A stretch of 64,000 bases of DNA from Nocardioidaceae bacterium (GCA_020636935.1 JACJWW010000009.1:21043-85042), one strand, 5' to 3'. Counted from the stretch's first letter, positions 18,669 through 27,167 are shown. Translations and numbers: made by a program. The notes: generated by a model not told the origin, from the sequence alone.

Positions 18669-19280
18669 CTAAGCGGCTGGGTTTCGCCGTGCCTCCAGCA
18701 CCCGAAAGCCCTTGCTGCTCGAGGTCTTGATGGTGGGAAAGTCCTGTTCGCTGAGCCAGCGGGCCAATGAGTCCGCCCCCAAATTCTTGCCCACCACTAG
18801 TCGCGCGTGACCAGATTCGGTTAGGCGTGGCAGCCACCTGAGCAAGAGTTCGTGAAGGGCGTCCTTGCCCACTCGGATCGGCGGATTCGACCAGATCTCG
18901 TCGTACTCCTCATCTGCCGGCACCTGATCAGGCAAACAGGCATGGAAACGATCGGCCACCCCGAGTGACGCTGCGTTTTCGTTGGCGAGCAGGATCGCGC
19001 GCTCATTCACGTCGACGGCCGTGACCTGACAGTCAGGTACGGCGACCGCAATCGCCAACCCGATCACGCCGAAGCCACAGCCGAGATCGAGCACCCGTCG
19101 GGCTGTCAGTGGTGGCGGAACCTCCCGCAGGAGCACACCGGTGCCAGTGTCGAGTCGACCGTGCGCGAAGACCCCACTGCCTGACGTGAGCTCGAGCCAA
19201 TGGCCCCAGACCAGGGCCCGGATCGGCGCACGCTTGAACGGCACTGACGGATCTGCCGTGAAATAGTGCTCCTCAGCCAT
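18669..19280 (-). CDS. RsmC-like class I SAM methyltransferase
   Basis: A 203-residue methyltransferase. RRVLDLGCGFGVIGLAIAVA is the SAM-binding motif I, TAVDVNERAILLANENA motif II, and EIWSNPPIRVGKDALHELL contains the N-P-P-I catalytic tetrad of rRNA/DNA N-methyltransferases. The N-terminal HYFTADPSVPFKR is the family signature of short RsmC (16S rRNA G1207) homologues. The ATG at 19280 starts the conserved region; the frame is open back to 19310. It diverges from the ssb-like gene. The exact rRNA base is an inference. Confidence 0.82.
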   Translation of the reverse strand: MAEEHYFTADPSVPFKRAPIRALVWGHWLELTSGSGVFAHGRLDTGTGVLLREVPPPLTARRVLDLGCGFGVIGLAIAVAVPDCQVTAVDVNERAILLANENAASLGVADRFHACLPDQVPADEEYDEIWSNPPIRVGKDALHELLLRWLPRLTESGHARLVVGKNLGADSLARWLSEQDFPTIKTSSSKGFRVLEARRNPAA

Positions 19281-19300
19281 GCAGCAATCATGCCCGGTTG

Positions 19301-19337
19301 TCATCCACAAGGATCAAAAGGGAGCGACTTCTCCACA
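19301..19337 (+). promoter_or_regulatory. Two DnaA-box-like nonamers upstream of the ssb-like gene
   Basis: TCATCCACA (19301-19309) and TTCTCCACA (19329-19337) lie on the same strand in the 107-base divergent gap between the methyltransferase and ssb-like genes. Each differs by one base from TTATCCACA. Two near matches so close together suggest DnaA binding, but a chance occurrence is possible. Confidence 0.25.
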
Positions 19338-19387
19338 GATCCGCACCATCTCAGCCACCGCCCCCATCCGCCGTACATCATCGACGC

Positions 19388-19753
19388 ATGCAAGTTGAGT
19401 CGTTGACAAACAATGAAGTCAGATTGATCGGCCGGGTCAGCGCCGAGCCCATTGAGCGAGAGTTGCCAAGTGGTGATCTGATCGTCTCTTTGCGGGTGAT
19501 CGTCGATCGACCCCGACAAATGGACGACCTACGCCGGAAGGTCGATGTGATTGATTTGGCCTGCTGGTCTGCCCGCACTCGGGCCGCGGCGATGCGGCGG
19601 CTGCCAGGTGACAGCGTGTTGGTCATCGGTTGTCTGCGGCGCAGGTTCTTCACCACAGCTCAAGGGCGCACCAGTCGCTATGAAGTCGAGGTTGAGCGGC
19701 TCAAGAAGATCACTGCAAAGGAGTTGGCAGCAATTCAGACTCGGCCTTCCTGA
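19388..19753 (+). CDS. Single-stranded DNA-binding protein, short form
   Basis: A 121-residue OB-fold protein. EVRLIGRVSAEPIERELPSG begins the fold, IVSLRVIVDR and VDVIDLACWSARTRAAAMR follow, and GDSVLVIGCLRRRFF completes it. It lacks the acidic C-terminal tail of the main replicative SSB, so it may be a secondary SSB. I chose the ATG at 19388 because the residues before it (frame open to 19298) are low-complexity and not OB-like. No Shine-Dalgarno is visible, so the message may be leaderless. The last 44 bases overlap the convergent EEP gene. Confidence 0.78.
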   Translation: MQVESLTNNEVRLIGRVSAEPIERELPSGDLIVSLRVIVDRPRQMDDLRRKVDVIDLACWSARTRAAAMRRLPGDSVLVIGCLRRRFFTTAQGRTSRYEVEVERLKKITAKELAAIQTRPS

Positions 19754-20807
19754 GAGCTCGATATTTGAGCACCAGGTCAGCGATCACGGGATTGTGGTCG
19801 GAGTAGCCACCCTTGGGTGAGTACTGCTTGGTGAAGCTCAACTCGGGGTTTCCCTTGGGGAGATCACTCCACAAGGCGATGTAGTCGATCCAGCGACGGC
19901 TCTTTGGACTCGTGGGCGGGAAGGAGAAGCCCAAGGCCGTGTAGTTGGAGATGATTGGGCCTTCACCACGGCCCTCCAATCTCACAAAGGGCATGGCAGC
20001 GGCCTGCACTCGCCGATCTGCGAGTGCATTCACATTCCAGTCGCCCACAATGACCACATTGCCAGCGGACGATCCGGACTTTGCCGCCTTGGTCAACTCA
20101 GGCACGAAGGACTTAAGTCTGTCCATGTAGACGGCGTTGGCCCCCACTGTCGCATTGGGGCGAGGTACCCCACGTCGCTCCACGGCAGGATCCATATGCG
20201 TAACCAAGAAGTAGAGGTTGGTACCACTCTTCTTGATCTTGAACTTGGCCCAGGTGATCCAACGCGAATCAACCGCGTATTTGCGGGTGCCCGAATGGCT
20301 GCCGAACTCGCTGCCGGAGTCCAGGAGTCGCAAACGCGCGTCATTCCACAGCAGTGAATTGCTCACCCGAAATCGCGTTGGGGTAGTGGGTGGTGCGTAA
20401 AGGTGCCAACCTTTGTCGTCACCAAGCCATCCCTTGATCTCCGCGACCCGCCCGGGCGTGATCTCGTTGAGGCCGATCACATCTATGTTGGCCTCCATCA
20501 GGCGCTCCAAGTCAGCAGCAGCCCTCGGCCAACTCAGGCGTTGATAGATATTGGCAGTTGCCACCCTGAGCGGCAGTTGTTTGTGCACAAGATCCAAAAC
20601 AGGGTCTGGGCCAGCAGTCGGGGGGGATGGGACTGCTGGGGTCGGCAGCGCAAGGGGAGGCAGTTTCACCGTGGACCGCTCCGCCCTCGGAGAGAGCACC
20701 ACAGTGGCGAGGCCGGCGAGCAGGATGAGGGCAGCCGTGATCACCACGGCTGTTTCCCGATGCGGTCGCCGCACCGAATGCCGCTGCCTCTTGTCGGTGG
20801 TCCTCAC
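19710..20807 (-). CDS. Membrane-anchored endonuclease/exonuclease/phosphatase-family protein
   Basis: A 365-residue protein with a basic N-terminus, one hydrophobic segment (VVITAALILLAGLATVVL, about residues 19-36), a Pro-rich linker and a DNase I-like domain from about residue 80. RVATANIYQR, IDVIGLNEITP (metal-binding Glu), FLVTHMDP, IVGDWNVNA (Asp and Asn) and GGYSDHNPVIADL (Asp-His) are the catalytic motifs, all intact. It is probably exported or tethered outside, acting on nucleic acid or a phosphoester. The start is the GTG overlapping the truA stop as GTGA; the frame extends upstream to 20960 but that part only shadows truA. Confidence 0.8.
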   Translation of the reverse strand: MRTTDKRQRHSVRRPHRETAVVITAALILLAGLATVVLSPRAERSTVKLPPLALPTPAVPSPPTAGPDPVLDLVHKQLPLRVATANIYQRLSWPRAAADLERLMEANIDVIGLNEITPGRVAEIKGWLGDDKGWHLYAPPTTPTRFRVSNSLLWNDARLRLLDSGSEFGSHSGTRKYAVDSRWITWAKFKIKKSGTNLYFLVTHMDPAVERRGVPRPNATVGANAVYMDRLKSFVPELTKAAKSGSSAGNVVIVGDWNVNALADRRVQAAAMPFVRLEGRGEGPIISNYTALGFSFPPTSPKSRRWIDYIALWSDLPKGNPELSFTKQYSPKGGYSDHNPVIADLVLKYRALRKAESELLPTPLQ

Positions 20808-21637
20808 CTTGAAAGAGTACGTACCACCCGGGAACGCTTGGCCTGATCTGCAAGATCCAGGTCGTCTGGATAGCCCACCTCTTCGAGGGTGAGGCCGTGC
20901 GCAGCCACCACGCCGACGGCACTGTCGCGGGCCCGGGCTTCCAGGATCTGTGCAGCCCACGTGACCGGCTTACGCCCTTCACCAATGGCGATCAAACAGC
21001 CCACCAAAGATCTCACCATGTTGTGGCAGAAGGCATCCGCTCGCACAGTGCCGACAAGTACGCCGCTTTGGTCTCGCTCCCACTCCAAGTCGAGCAGCGT
21101 CCGGATCGTGGTGGCGCCCTCCCTGCGTTTGCAGAAGGCCGCGAAGTCGTGTTCCCCCAACAGCGCCTCGGCAGCGTCATTCATCAGGGCCTCATCCAGG
21201 TTGCGCGGCCAGTGCAGGACGAACCCTCGGGTCAACGGGTCTCGACAACCCGCGTGGTCGGCAATGCGATAGCAATAGCGACGCCAGATCGCCGAGAATC
21301 GAGCATCAAAGCCTTCTGCTGCCATAGCGATCGCCCTGACCCGGATGTCCGGTTCGAGGACGCCGTTGACTCGGCGTACCAAAGAGGCCAGCGGGCTCAC
21401 ATCTGATCGCCCTGTGACGGACTCGAGAACCGCAGGGGCTAGGTCGAAGTGCGCCACCTGACCGCGCGCGTGTACGCCGGTGTCAGTCCGGCCAGCGACG
21501 GTGAGTTGGATTTCCTCAACCCTCAGGACTTTTTGGAGGGCCGAAGTCAGTTCGCCTTGAACGGTGCGCAGGTCAGGCTGAGTGGCCCAGCCATGAAAGC
21601 CGGCGCCATCGTAGGAAAGATCGAGTCGCAACCGCAC
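20804..21637 (-). CDS. truA: tRNA pseudouridine(38-40) synthase
   Basis: TruA isomerises U38-U40 in the anticodon arm of many tRNAs. RLRLDLSYDGAGFHGWATQ opens the protein, and VAGRTDTGVHARGQVAHFDL holds the catalytic Asp in the GRTD motif. Other conserved blocks are DARFSAIWRRYCYRIA and AFCHNMVRSLVGCLI. At 277 residues it has the family length. The start is GTG at 21637. A TAGATT hexamer lies six bases before this GTG, which would place the transcript start at or near the start codon. In many Actinobacteria truA follows rplQ directly; here two opposite-strand genes intervene. Confidence 0.96.
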   Translation of the reverse strand: MRLRLDLSYDGAGFHGWATQPDLRTVQGELTSALQKVLRVEEIQLTVAGRTDTGVHARGQVAHFDLAPAVLESVTGRSDVSPLASLVRRVNGVLEPDIRVRAIAMAAEGFDARFSAIWRRYCYRIADHAGCRDPLTRGFVLHWPRNLDEALMNDAAEALLGEHDFAAFCKRREGATTIRTLLDLEWERDQSGVLVGTVRADAFCHNMVRSLVGCLIAIGEGRKPVTWAAQILEARARDSAVGVVAAHGLTLEEVGYPDDLDLADQAKRSRVVRTLSR

Positions 21638-21651
21638 GTCTTGAATCTATC

Positions 21652-21666
21652 GTTGCCTCTGGCAAC
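21652..21666. promoter_or_regulatory. Perfect inverted repeat in the truA/yczE divergent promoter region
   Basis: GTTGCC-TCT-GGCAAC, six-base arms with a three-base spacer, lies in the 53-base gap between the divergent truA and YczE-like genes. On the truA strand it sits between a TTGAGT-like -35 and a TAGATT -10 hexamer. Its position would suit an operator overlapping both promoters. Confidence 0.35.
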
Positions 21667-21690
21667 TCAATATCTGCCACACTCTGCTCC

Positions 21691-22290
21691 ATGCCAACTG
21701 CCCGCCAACTCATCGTGCTGCTCGTCGGATGCTGCAGTCTCGGTCTGGGGGTGGGGCTGCTCTTGACTGCAGACCTAGGCGCTGACGGATATTCAACCCT
21801 GATCACGGGCCTGTCTCTGAGTACCGGCCTGGCTTGGGGCGTGGTGAGCGTGATCGTCGCAGTGCTCTTCTTGGTGCTGGCGTTCGTGCGAGGCCTGACC
21901 CCCGGAGTGGGCACTGTGGCTCAAGTTGGCGTGGTCAGCGCCACCGTGCCATTGACCATGCACTGGCTGGACACCCCCGCCAGTCTTGTGGGCCAAGTCA
22001 TGATGCTTGTCCTGGCCTTCCCTTTGCTCGCCGCCGGCATCGCAGGCTATTTGGGAAGCCACACCGGGGCCGGCCCCACGGAGGCAGCGGCCCTGGCCTG
22101 GGATCCACCGATCCCCTTCAAGTGGAGCTACAGCGCCGTCCAGTTTGGCGGCGCCTTGGTCGGCTGGTTTGGGGGGGCCACGGTCGGCCTTGCCACGATC
22201 GCCGTGATCGCACTTCTAGGCCCCGCAGTCACCCTGGCTGGCTCCTTGCTGCGACTCGACGTACACCAACACAACCGGCACGACGTCTGA
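21691..22290 (+). CDS. YczE-like integral membrane protein
   Basis: A 199-residue protein made almost entirely of five or six hydrophobic segments. SLGLGVGLLLTADLGADGYS near the N-terminus and the later GAGPTEAAALAWDPP loop match the YczE/YitT-type membrane family, whose function is not established. It diverges from truA and is followed 88 bases later by the SIR2 gene on the same strand. A hairpin 25 bases after its stop suggests the two are not a simple operon. Confidence 0.7.
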   Translation: MPTARQLIVLLVGCCSLGLGVGLLLTADLGADGYSTLITGLSLSTGLAWGVVSVIVAVLFLVLAFVRGLTPGVGTVAQVGVVSATVPLTMHWLDTPASLVGQVMMLVLAFPLLAAGIAGYLGSHTGAGPTEAAALAWDPPIPFKWSYSAVQFGGALVGWFGGATVGLATIAVIALLGPAVTLAGSLLRLDVHQHNRHDV

Positions 22291-22314
22291 TCTTGCCCCA
22301 TTACCCACCCCCTC

Positions 22315-22341
22315 ATGCAGGCCCCTTCCGGCTCCCTGCAT
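22315..22341 (+). terminator. Hairpin downstream of the YczE-like gene
   Basis: Arms ATGCAGG (22315-22321) and CCTGCAT (22335-22341) enclose a 13-base loop, 25 bases after the YczE-like stop and 38 bases before the SIR2 start. No T-run follows, as is common for actinobacterial terminators. It could also be part of the SIR2 leader. Confidence 0.4.
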
Positions 22342-22345
22342 CGGG

Positions 22346-22363
22346 ATCAATCACTGAATTGAT
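22346..22363. promoter_or_regulatory. Inverted repeat just upstream of the SIR2 gene
   Basis: ATCAAT-CACTGA-ATTGAT, six-base perfect arms with a six-base spacer, ends 15 bases before the SIR2 start codon. The spacing suits a dimeric repressor site, and the AT-rich arms stand out from the GC-rich surroundings. No regulator gene adjoins it. Confidence 0.3.
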
Positions 22364-22378
22364 GGCAGAGTTCTCTTC

Positions 22379-23875
22379 ATGACAGGTCATCTATTCGTTT
22401 TGCATGGTCGGATTGAATCCCTGGTTCACGACGCCGCCATCATTTCGTCTGATGATCGTTTTAAGATCGAAGATCACTGGAAACGCCTGAGCCGCAGCTA
22501 CCCGAAGAACCCCGCCCCTTGGGCCGAGCCAGAGGATTGGCCACAACGTGGCTGGGGGCGCGTAAGCGATGAAGTTTGGGCAGTCAGCATCGGTGGCTCC
22601 TCAGCACTGGAATACGAAGCGATCCTGAATCGGCTCTCTTCAGTGCTGCAAGAGATCGCCACAACACTTGAACATGAAATCCCGAAGGGAGATCGCGCAC
22701 TTCCGTTGATCGCCCTACCGTTCATAGGGCTAGGTGGCACGGGATATGGCGACCAGCGAGGCGAAGTGATCAGCGATTTGCTTGATTGGGCAGATGAAAA
22801 CGTAGCGGTTCACAATATCGACCTTGCGCTGGTAACGCCCGAATCATCTGTCTATGCAGCGGCTCAACAGACGCGTCTTCAGAACCACGCCAGTGAGGAA
22901 ACGAGCTCACCCGATGCGGCAAGAAGTCCACATGGATTGGCAAAGCTTGCAAGGATGCGTGGTCTTGCCCTCCTAACTGGTGCTGGTATAGGCGTTCCGG
23001 CAGGCTTACCGACGTGGCCCAAACTCCTCGAGCGCCTATCAACGGATGCTGAGGGCTTGGATGTCGAGGCCATCAAGCAGTTGTCCCTCGTCGACCAAGC
23101 AACCCTCATTGAGATGCAGGACCAAGAGGATTTCAGAGCTCACGTTGGCAAAATCATCAGAGAAGCAACAACGCCATCCCTACTGCATGTCTTGCTTGCT
23201 GGGCTCAACATCCACGAAGTGGTGACGACCAACTACGACACCCTGTACGAAGATGCTGTCGCAAGCACCGACCTCGACCAGGGAATTGCGCTACCTTGGA
23301 CTGCGTGCAAGGTCGGAGACCCTTGGATTCTTAAGCTTCACGGCGACGTGAACCATCAAGACGACATCATTCTCACCAGACGCCACATGCTGCGCTACGA
23401 CGCGGACAATCGCCCTTCGGGATCTGTTCTCCAGAGTCTGCTATTGACTCGCCATGTTCTGATGATCGGCGTGTCACTCACTGACGACAACGTGATCAGG
23501 CTGGCCAGCGAAGTACAGGACTATCAAAAGGCCCACCATCTACCCGCGAAGATTCTGGGGACTCACTTGGACGTTTCTGGGGATGACATCCGAGCCAAGT
23601 TATGGGAAAAGCAAATAAGTTGGGTGCCAATGGAAGGTGAAACCCTCCCACAACGCGCCCGGTCCCTCGAACTCTTTCTCGACGAGATGGCTATGCATGC
23701 CAGCGAAGACTCGGCTTGGGTACTCGACCCTAGGTTTGCTGGCCTTTTGGCACCTGATGAGCAGACACTTGCCGAGGAAGCCCGTTCGCTAGCTACGCGA
23801 CTTGATGGCGAAAAGTGGAAGGCCATCAAGGCCGTGCTCAAACAACATGGAGCACCAACCACCAAGTCCGAATGA
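22379..23875 (+). CDS. Macro-like domain / SIR2-family fusion protein, candidate NAD-hydrolysing immune effector
   Basis: A 498-residue cytoplasmic protein with no signal peptide. Residues about 1-165 resemble a macro (ADP-ribose-binding) fold: LHGRIESLVHDAAIISSDD at the start, and ALPLIALPFIGLGGTGYGDQ then DLALVTPESSVYAAAQ at the end. Residues about 190-440 are a SIR2-like domain: LLTGAGIGVPAGLPTW (nucleotide-binding, 199-213), VVTTNYDTLYEDA (Asn285), LKLHGDVNHQDD (His321) and MIGVSLTDDNVIRL (362-374). The Asn and His used by immune SIR2 NADases such as ThsA are present. The CxxC zinc knuckle of CobB-type deacylases is absent. Macro sensors and SIR2 effectors both occur in known anti-phage systems (Thoeris variants), but no TIR gene lies beside this one. 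The gene interrupts the rplQ-truA neighbourhood and parts of it are less GC-rich (31 of 60 bases in 22921-22980). Confidence 0.72.
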   Translation: MTGHLFVLHGRIESLVHDAAIISSDDRFKIEDHWKRLSRSYPKNPAPWAEPEDWPQRGWGRVSDEVWAVSIGGSSALEYEAILNRLSSVLQEIATTLEHEIPKGDRALPLIALPFIGLGGTGYGDQRGEVISDLLDWADENVAVHNIDLALVTPESSVYAAAQQTRLQNHASEETSSPDAARSPHGLAKLARMRGLALLTGAGIGVPAGLPTWPKLLERLSTDAEGLDVEAIKQLSLVDQATLIEMQDQEDFRAHVGKIIREATTPSLLHVLLAGLNIHEVVTTNYDTLYEDAVASTDLDQGIALPWTACKVGDPWILKLHGDVNHQDDIILTRRHMLRYDADNRPSGSVLQSLLLTRHVLMIGVSLTDDNVIRLASEVQDYQKAHHLPAKILGTHLDVSGDDIRAKLWEKQISWVPMEGETLPQRARSLELFLDEMAMHASEDSAWVLDPRFAGLLAPDEQTLAEEARSLATRLDGEKWKAIKAVLKQHGAPTTKSE

Positions 23876-23877
23876 CG

Positions 23878-23922
23878 CAACAAAGGGTCTTGCGTTCGCG
23901 ATGAACACAAGACCCTTTGTTG
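23878..23922. terminator. Bidirectional terminator between the SIR2 gene and rplQ
   Basis: Fifteen-base perfect arms, CAACAAAGGGTCTTG (23878-23892) and CAAGACCCTTTGTTG (23908-23922), with a 15-base loop. It lies 3 bases after the SIR2 stop and 12 bases after the convergent rplQ stop. The CCCTTTGTTG end gives a partial U-tract in either direction. Confidence 0.85.
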
Positions 23923-23934
23923 AGCTTGAAGGAC

Positions 23935-24516
23935 TCAGGCGGTCTCTTCGTCCTTGGGTGCTTCTTCAGTAGCCTCATCAGCAGGCGCTGCCTCAGCAAC
24001 AGCCTCGTCGGCTGCAGCATCTTCGGCCACGGCTTCCTCGGAAGATGCCTCGTCAGCGGGAGCCTCGGTTGGCTCTTCTGCCTCGACCTCTTCTGCCTCG
24101 ACCGGCACGGGAGCGGCTTCGGCCTTGGCTTCCTTCTTGGTGGAAGGCTTCGGCGCATAGGCCTCGGTCACGAGCTCGATCACTGCCATGGGTGCGTTGT
24201 CACCCTTGCGTGGGCCGATCTTGGTGATCCGGGTGTAGCCGCCGGGGCGATCCTTGAAGGTTTCGGCGATGTCAGTGAACAACACGTGTACGACGGACTT
24301 GTCGCGGATGACCTTCAAGACCTCGCGACGGTTGTGCAGATCGCCGCGCTTGGCCTTCGTGATCAGCTTCTCTGCGTAGGGACGCAGCACCCGAGCTTTG
24401 GTCTCGGTAGTGGTGATCCGGCCGTGCTCGAACAGCGAGGTTGCGAGGTTGGCCAAGATCAGCCGTTGGTGCGCCGGGCTGCCGCCGAGGCGCTTGCCCT
24501 TACGTGGAGTTGGCAT
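23935..24516 (-). CDS. rplQ: 50S ribosomal protein L17 (bL17)
   Basis: Residues 1-120 are L17: [38 protein letters not shown] and [20 protein letters not shown]. The remaining 70 residues are an Ala-, Glu- and Asp-rich tail with no predicted fold, an extension also seen in other Actinobacteria. It is the last gene of the alpha-operon block and is followed by the strong bidirectional hairpin. The 85 bases between it and rpoA hold no gene. Confidence 0.97.
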   Translation of the reverse strand: MPTPRKGKRLGGSPAHQRLILANLATSLFEHGRITTTETKARVLRPYAEKLITKAKRGDLHNRREVLKVIRDKSVVHVLFTDIAETFKDRPGGYTRITKIGPRKGDNAPMAVIELVTEAYAPKPSTKKEAKAEAAPVPVEAEEVEAEEPTEAPADEASSEEAVAEDAAADEAVAEAAPADEATEEAPKDEETA

Positions 24517-24601
24517 TGTGTTTCTCGATTCTCCTGAGCCGGACTAGGTACTCAGGTAGCGGGTGTTCAGTTCGGCGAGTTGTCGGTTTGAGCCGACCAA
24601 C

Positions 24602-25621
24602 TCACAGTTGCTCGTCTTCGACGAAGGTGTCGTCGTAGTCGTCTTCTTCGTAGGCTGCCAAGGCTGCGGCCGGGTCGAAACCAGGTGCGCTGTCCTTGAG
24701 GCCCAGGCCCATCTCGTGCAACTTGAGCTTGACTTCGTCGATCGACTTGGCGCCAAAGTTGCGGATGTCGAGGAGGTCCTGCTCCGAGCGCTGCAGCAGC
24801 TCACCGACAGTGTCGAGGCCCTCACGCTTGAGGCAGTTGTAGGAACGCACGGTGAGGTTGAGCTCCTCAACCGGCATCGCGAGATCCTGAGCCAACTGCT
24901 CATCGACCGGAGACGGCCCGATGTCGATGCCTTCAGCCTCGACATTGAGCTCTCGAGCCAGACCGAACAGCTCCACCAGGGTGCTGCCCGCAGAGGCGAG
25001 AGCATCACGCGGAGCGATGGCCGGCTTGGTCTCCACGTCGATGACCAGGCGATCGAAGTCGGTGCGCTGCTCGACACGAGTGGCCTCGACCTTGTAGGTC
25101 ACCTTCAGCACGGGGCTGTAGATGGAGTCGACCGGCATCCGGCCAATCTCGTCATCAGGGCCCTTGTTTTGTGCCGCAGAAACATAGCCTCGGCCACGCT
25201 CGACCACGAGCTCCATCTCCAGGCTGCCCTTGGAGTTGAGAGTCGCGATGTGCAGGTCTGGGCTGTGGATCTCCACACCAGCGGGGACCTCAATGTCAGA
25301 GGCCTTTACTTCACCGGAGCCAGACTTGCGCAACACCAAGGTGACTGGCTCGTCATGCTCGGAGGAGACCACCAGTGACTTGAGGTTGAGGATGATCTCG
25401 GTGACATCCTCCTTGACCCCTTCAATGGTGGAGAACTCATGAAGCGCGGAGGCCACCTTGATGCTGGTGACTGCCGCTCCGGGGATGGATGACAACAGGG
25501 TACGGCGCAACGAGTTGCCGAGCGTGTAGCCGAAGCCGGGCTCGAGTGGTTCGATCACGAAACGTGACCGGAACTCGTCTACTACTTCTTCTGAGAGCTG
25601 CGGACGCTGAGCGATGAGCAC
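24602..25621 (-). CDS. rpoA: DNA-directed RNA polymerase alpha subunit
   Basis: The 339-residue alpha subunit nucleates polymerase assembly. The N-terminal dimerisation domain has [20 protein letters not shown] and [11 protein letters not shown]; the C-terminal domain, which contacts upstream DNA and activators, has [20 protein letters not shown] and [17 protein letters not shown]. The frame is open to 25648, but the GTG at 25621 has AAGGA seven bases upstream and yields the (M)[12 protein letters not shown]-terminus typical of actinobacterial RpoA, so I use it. Confidence 0.97.
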   Translation of the reverse strand: MLIAQRPQLSEEVVDEFRSRFVIEPLEPGFGYTLGNSLRRTLLSSIPGAAVTSIKVASALHEFSTIEGVKEDVTEIILNLKSLVVSSEHDEPVTLVLRKSGSGEVKASDIEVPAGVEIHSPDLHIATLNSKGSLEMELVVERGRGYVSAAQNKGPDDEIGRMPVDSIYSPVLKVTYKVEATRVEQRTDFDRLVIDVETKPAIAPRDALASAGSTLVELFGLARELNVEAEGIDIGPSPVDEQLAQDLAMPVEELNLTVRSYNCLKREGLDTVGELLQRSEQDLLDIRNFGAKSIDEVKLKLHEMGLGLKDSAPGFDPAAALAAYEEDDYDDTFVEDEQL

Positions 25622-25698
25622 TTGTTTTTCCTTCCCGAGTCCAACCACTATTTGATGGACTCGAACTCACACAGGCGGTCGGTTTTGAGTTGGGTTGA

Positions 25699-26307
25699 TT
25701 ACTTCTTGGAGTAGTACTCGACGATGAGTTGCTCTTGCACGGGGATGTCGATCTGCTCGCGCACGGGCAGGGAGTGCACCAAGATCCTCATCCGACTGGG
25801 CACAGCCTCGAGCCAAGCAGGCACGATCCGCTCACCGTGAGTTTCGCGAGCCACGATGAATGGCGTCATCTCCAGCGACTTCTCGCGTACGTCGATGACG
25901 TCCTTCTCGGTGACCTGGAAGCTCGGGATGTCGACCTTCTTGCCGTTGACCTTGAAGTGGCCGTGTACGACGAGCTGGCGCGCGTGGCGGCGGGTGCGGG
26001 CGTAGCCGGCACGGTAGACCACGTTGTCCAAGCGGGTTTCGAGCAGCTGCAGCAGGTTGTCACCGGTCTTGCCGGGACGACGGCTGGCCTCGTTGTAGTA
26101 GCGGTGGAACTGCTTCTCCATCACGCCGTAGGTGAAGCGTGCCTTCTGCTTCTCCTGGAGCTGATTGCGGTACTCGCTCTCCTTGATCCGCGCGCGGCCG
26201 TGCTGACCTGGGGCGTAGGGGCGCTTTTCGAATGCGGCGTCCCCGCCTACCAGGTCGACGCCGAGACGACGCGACTTGCGAGTCATGGGTCCGGTGTAAC
26301 GAGCCAT
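25699..26307 (-). CDS. rpsD: 30S ribosomal protein S4 (uS4)
   Basis: A 202-residue primary 16S rRNA binder. MARYTGPMTRKSRRLGVDL opens it, LETRLDNVVYRAGYARTRR and RQLVVHGHFKVNGKKVDIPS form the S4 RNA-binding domain. AAAGG lies about eight bases before the ATG. No CxxC zinc site is present at the N-terminus, so it is the zinc-free form. It lies between rpsK and rpoA in the alpha-operon order. Confidence 0.97.
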   Translation of the reverse strand: MARYTGPMTRKSRRLGVDLVGGDAAFEKRPYAPGQHGRARIKESEYRNQLQEKQKARFTYGVMEKQFHRYYNEASRRPGKTGDNLLQLLETRLDNVVYRAGYARTRRHARQLVVHGHFKVNGKKVDIPSFQVTEKDVIDVREKSLEMTPFIVARETHGERIVPAWLEAVPSRMRILVHSLPVREQIDIPVQEQLIVEYYSKK

Positions 26308-26336
26308 GTCTAAGCCTTTCTAAGTCTCTTGGTCGA

Positions 26337-26747
26337 TCAGACGCGGCGGCGCTTGGGCGGCCGGCATCCGTTGTGGGGGGTGGGCGTGACGTCAGAGATG
26401 CTGCCGACCTCGAGGCCGATCGCACCCAGCGAGCGGATCGCGGTCTCGCGGCCAGAGCCGGGGCCCTTGACGAAGACGTCGATCTTCTTCATGCCGTGGT
26501 CCATCGCGCGGCGACCAGCGGCTTCAGCAGCCATCTGCGCAGCGAATGGGGTCGACTTGCGTGAGCCCTTGAAGCCGACGGTGCCGGCTGAAGCCCATGA
26601 GATCACTGCACCGGTGGGATCGGTGATCGTGACGATGGTGTTGTTGAACGTGCTCTTGATGTGGGCTTCGCCCTGGACGACGTTCTTCTTTTCCTTGCGG
26701 CGCACCTTGCCTTTGGCGCCGGCCGCTGCGCGGCTCTTGGGAGGCAT
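26337..26747 (-). CDS. rpsK: 30S ribosomal protein S11 (uS11)
   Basis: A 136-residue platform protein. [20 protein letters not shown] and [18 protein letters not shown] are core blocks; [20 protein letters not shown] and the terminal [13 protein letters not shown] are diagnostic. The basic N-terminal stretch is longer than in E. coli, as in Actinobacteria. It lies 29 bases before rpsD on the transcript. Confidence 0.97.
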   Translation of the reverse strand: MPPKSRAAAGAKGKVRRKEKKNVVQGEAHIKSTFNNTIVTITDPTGAVISWASAGTVGFKGSRKSTPFAAQMAAEAAGRRAMDHGMKKIDVFVKGPGSGRETAIRSLGAIGLEVGSISDVTPTPHNGCRPPKRRRV

Positions 26748-26798
26748 CTAGTTACTCCTGATTTCTGGTTGAAAGCTTGTTGTGCAACCGAAGCGTGG

Positions 26799-27167
26799 TT
26801 ACTTCTTCTTGCCGGAGACCGTGCGCTTGGGGCCCTTGCGGGTGCGAGCGTTGGTCTTGGTGCGCTGGCCGCGGACAGGCAGACCCATCCGGTGGCGGCG
26901 ACCTTGGTAGCTACCGATCTCCATCTTGCGGCGGATGTCGGCCTGGACCTCACGGCGCAGATCGCCCTCGGTCTTGAAGTTGGCTTCGATTTCGTCACGG
27001 AGCTTCACCAGCTCCTCGTCACCCAGCGTGTGCACGCGAGCGTTGGGATCAACGCCGGTCGCGGCCAGAAGCTGCTGAGCACGGGTACGGCCGATGCCGT
27101 AGATGTAGGTAAGTGCGACCTCAATGCGCTTGTCGCGCGGCAGGTCAACACCAACGAGGCGTGCCAT
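26799..27167 (-). CDS. rpsM: 30S ribosomal protein S13 (uS13)
   Basis: A 122-residue head protein that contacts S19 and the P-site t[37 protein letters not shown] and [20 protein letters not shown] are S13 signatures, with a basic tail KRTVSGKKK. The frame is open to 27236, but the conserved [10 protein letters not shown] begins at 27167. The 163 bases between it and rpmJ contain no gene; a TTGACA hexamer near 27230 on this strand has no matching -10. Confidence 0.96.
   Translation of the reverse strand: MARLVGVDLPRDKRIEVALTYIYGIGRTRAQQLLAATGVDPNARVHTLGDEELVKLRDEIEANFKTEGDLRREVQADIRRKMEIGSYQGRRHRMGLPVRGQRTKTNARTRKGPKRTVSGKKK

Noticed and set aside
22379..23875. Housekeeping CobB-type protein deacylase
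   Set aside because: The zinc-binding Cys pairs of CobB are absent, the sequence fits the SIR2_2-like immune branch, and a macro-like domain is attached.
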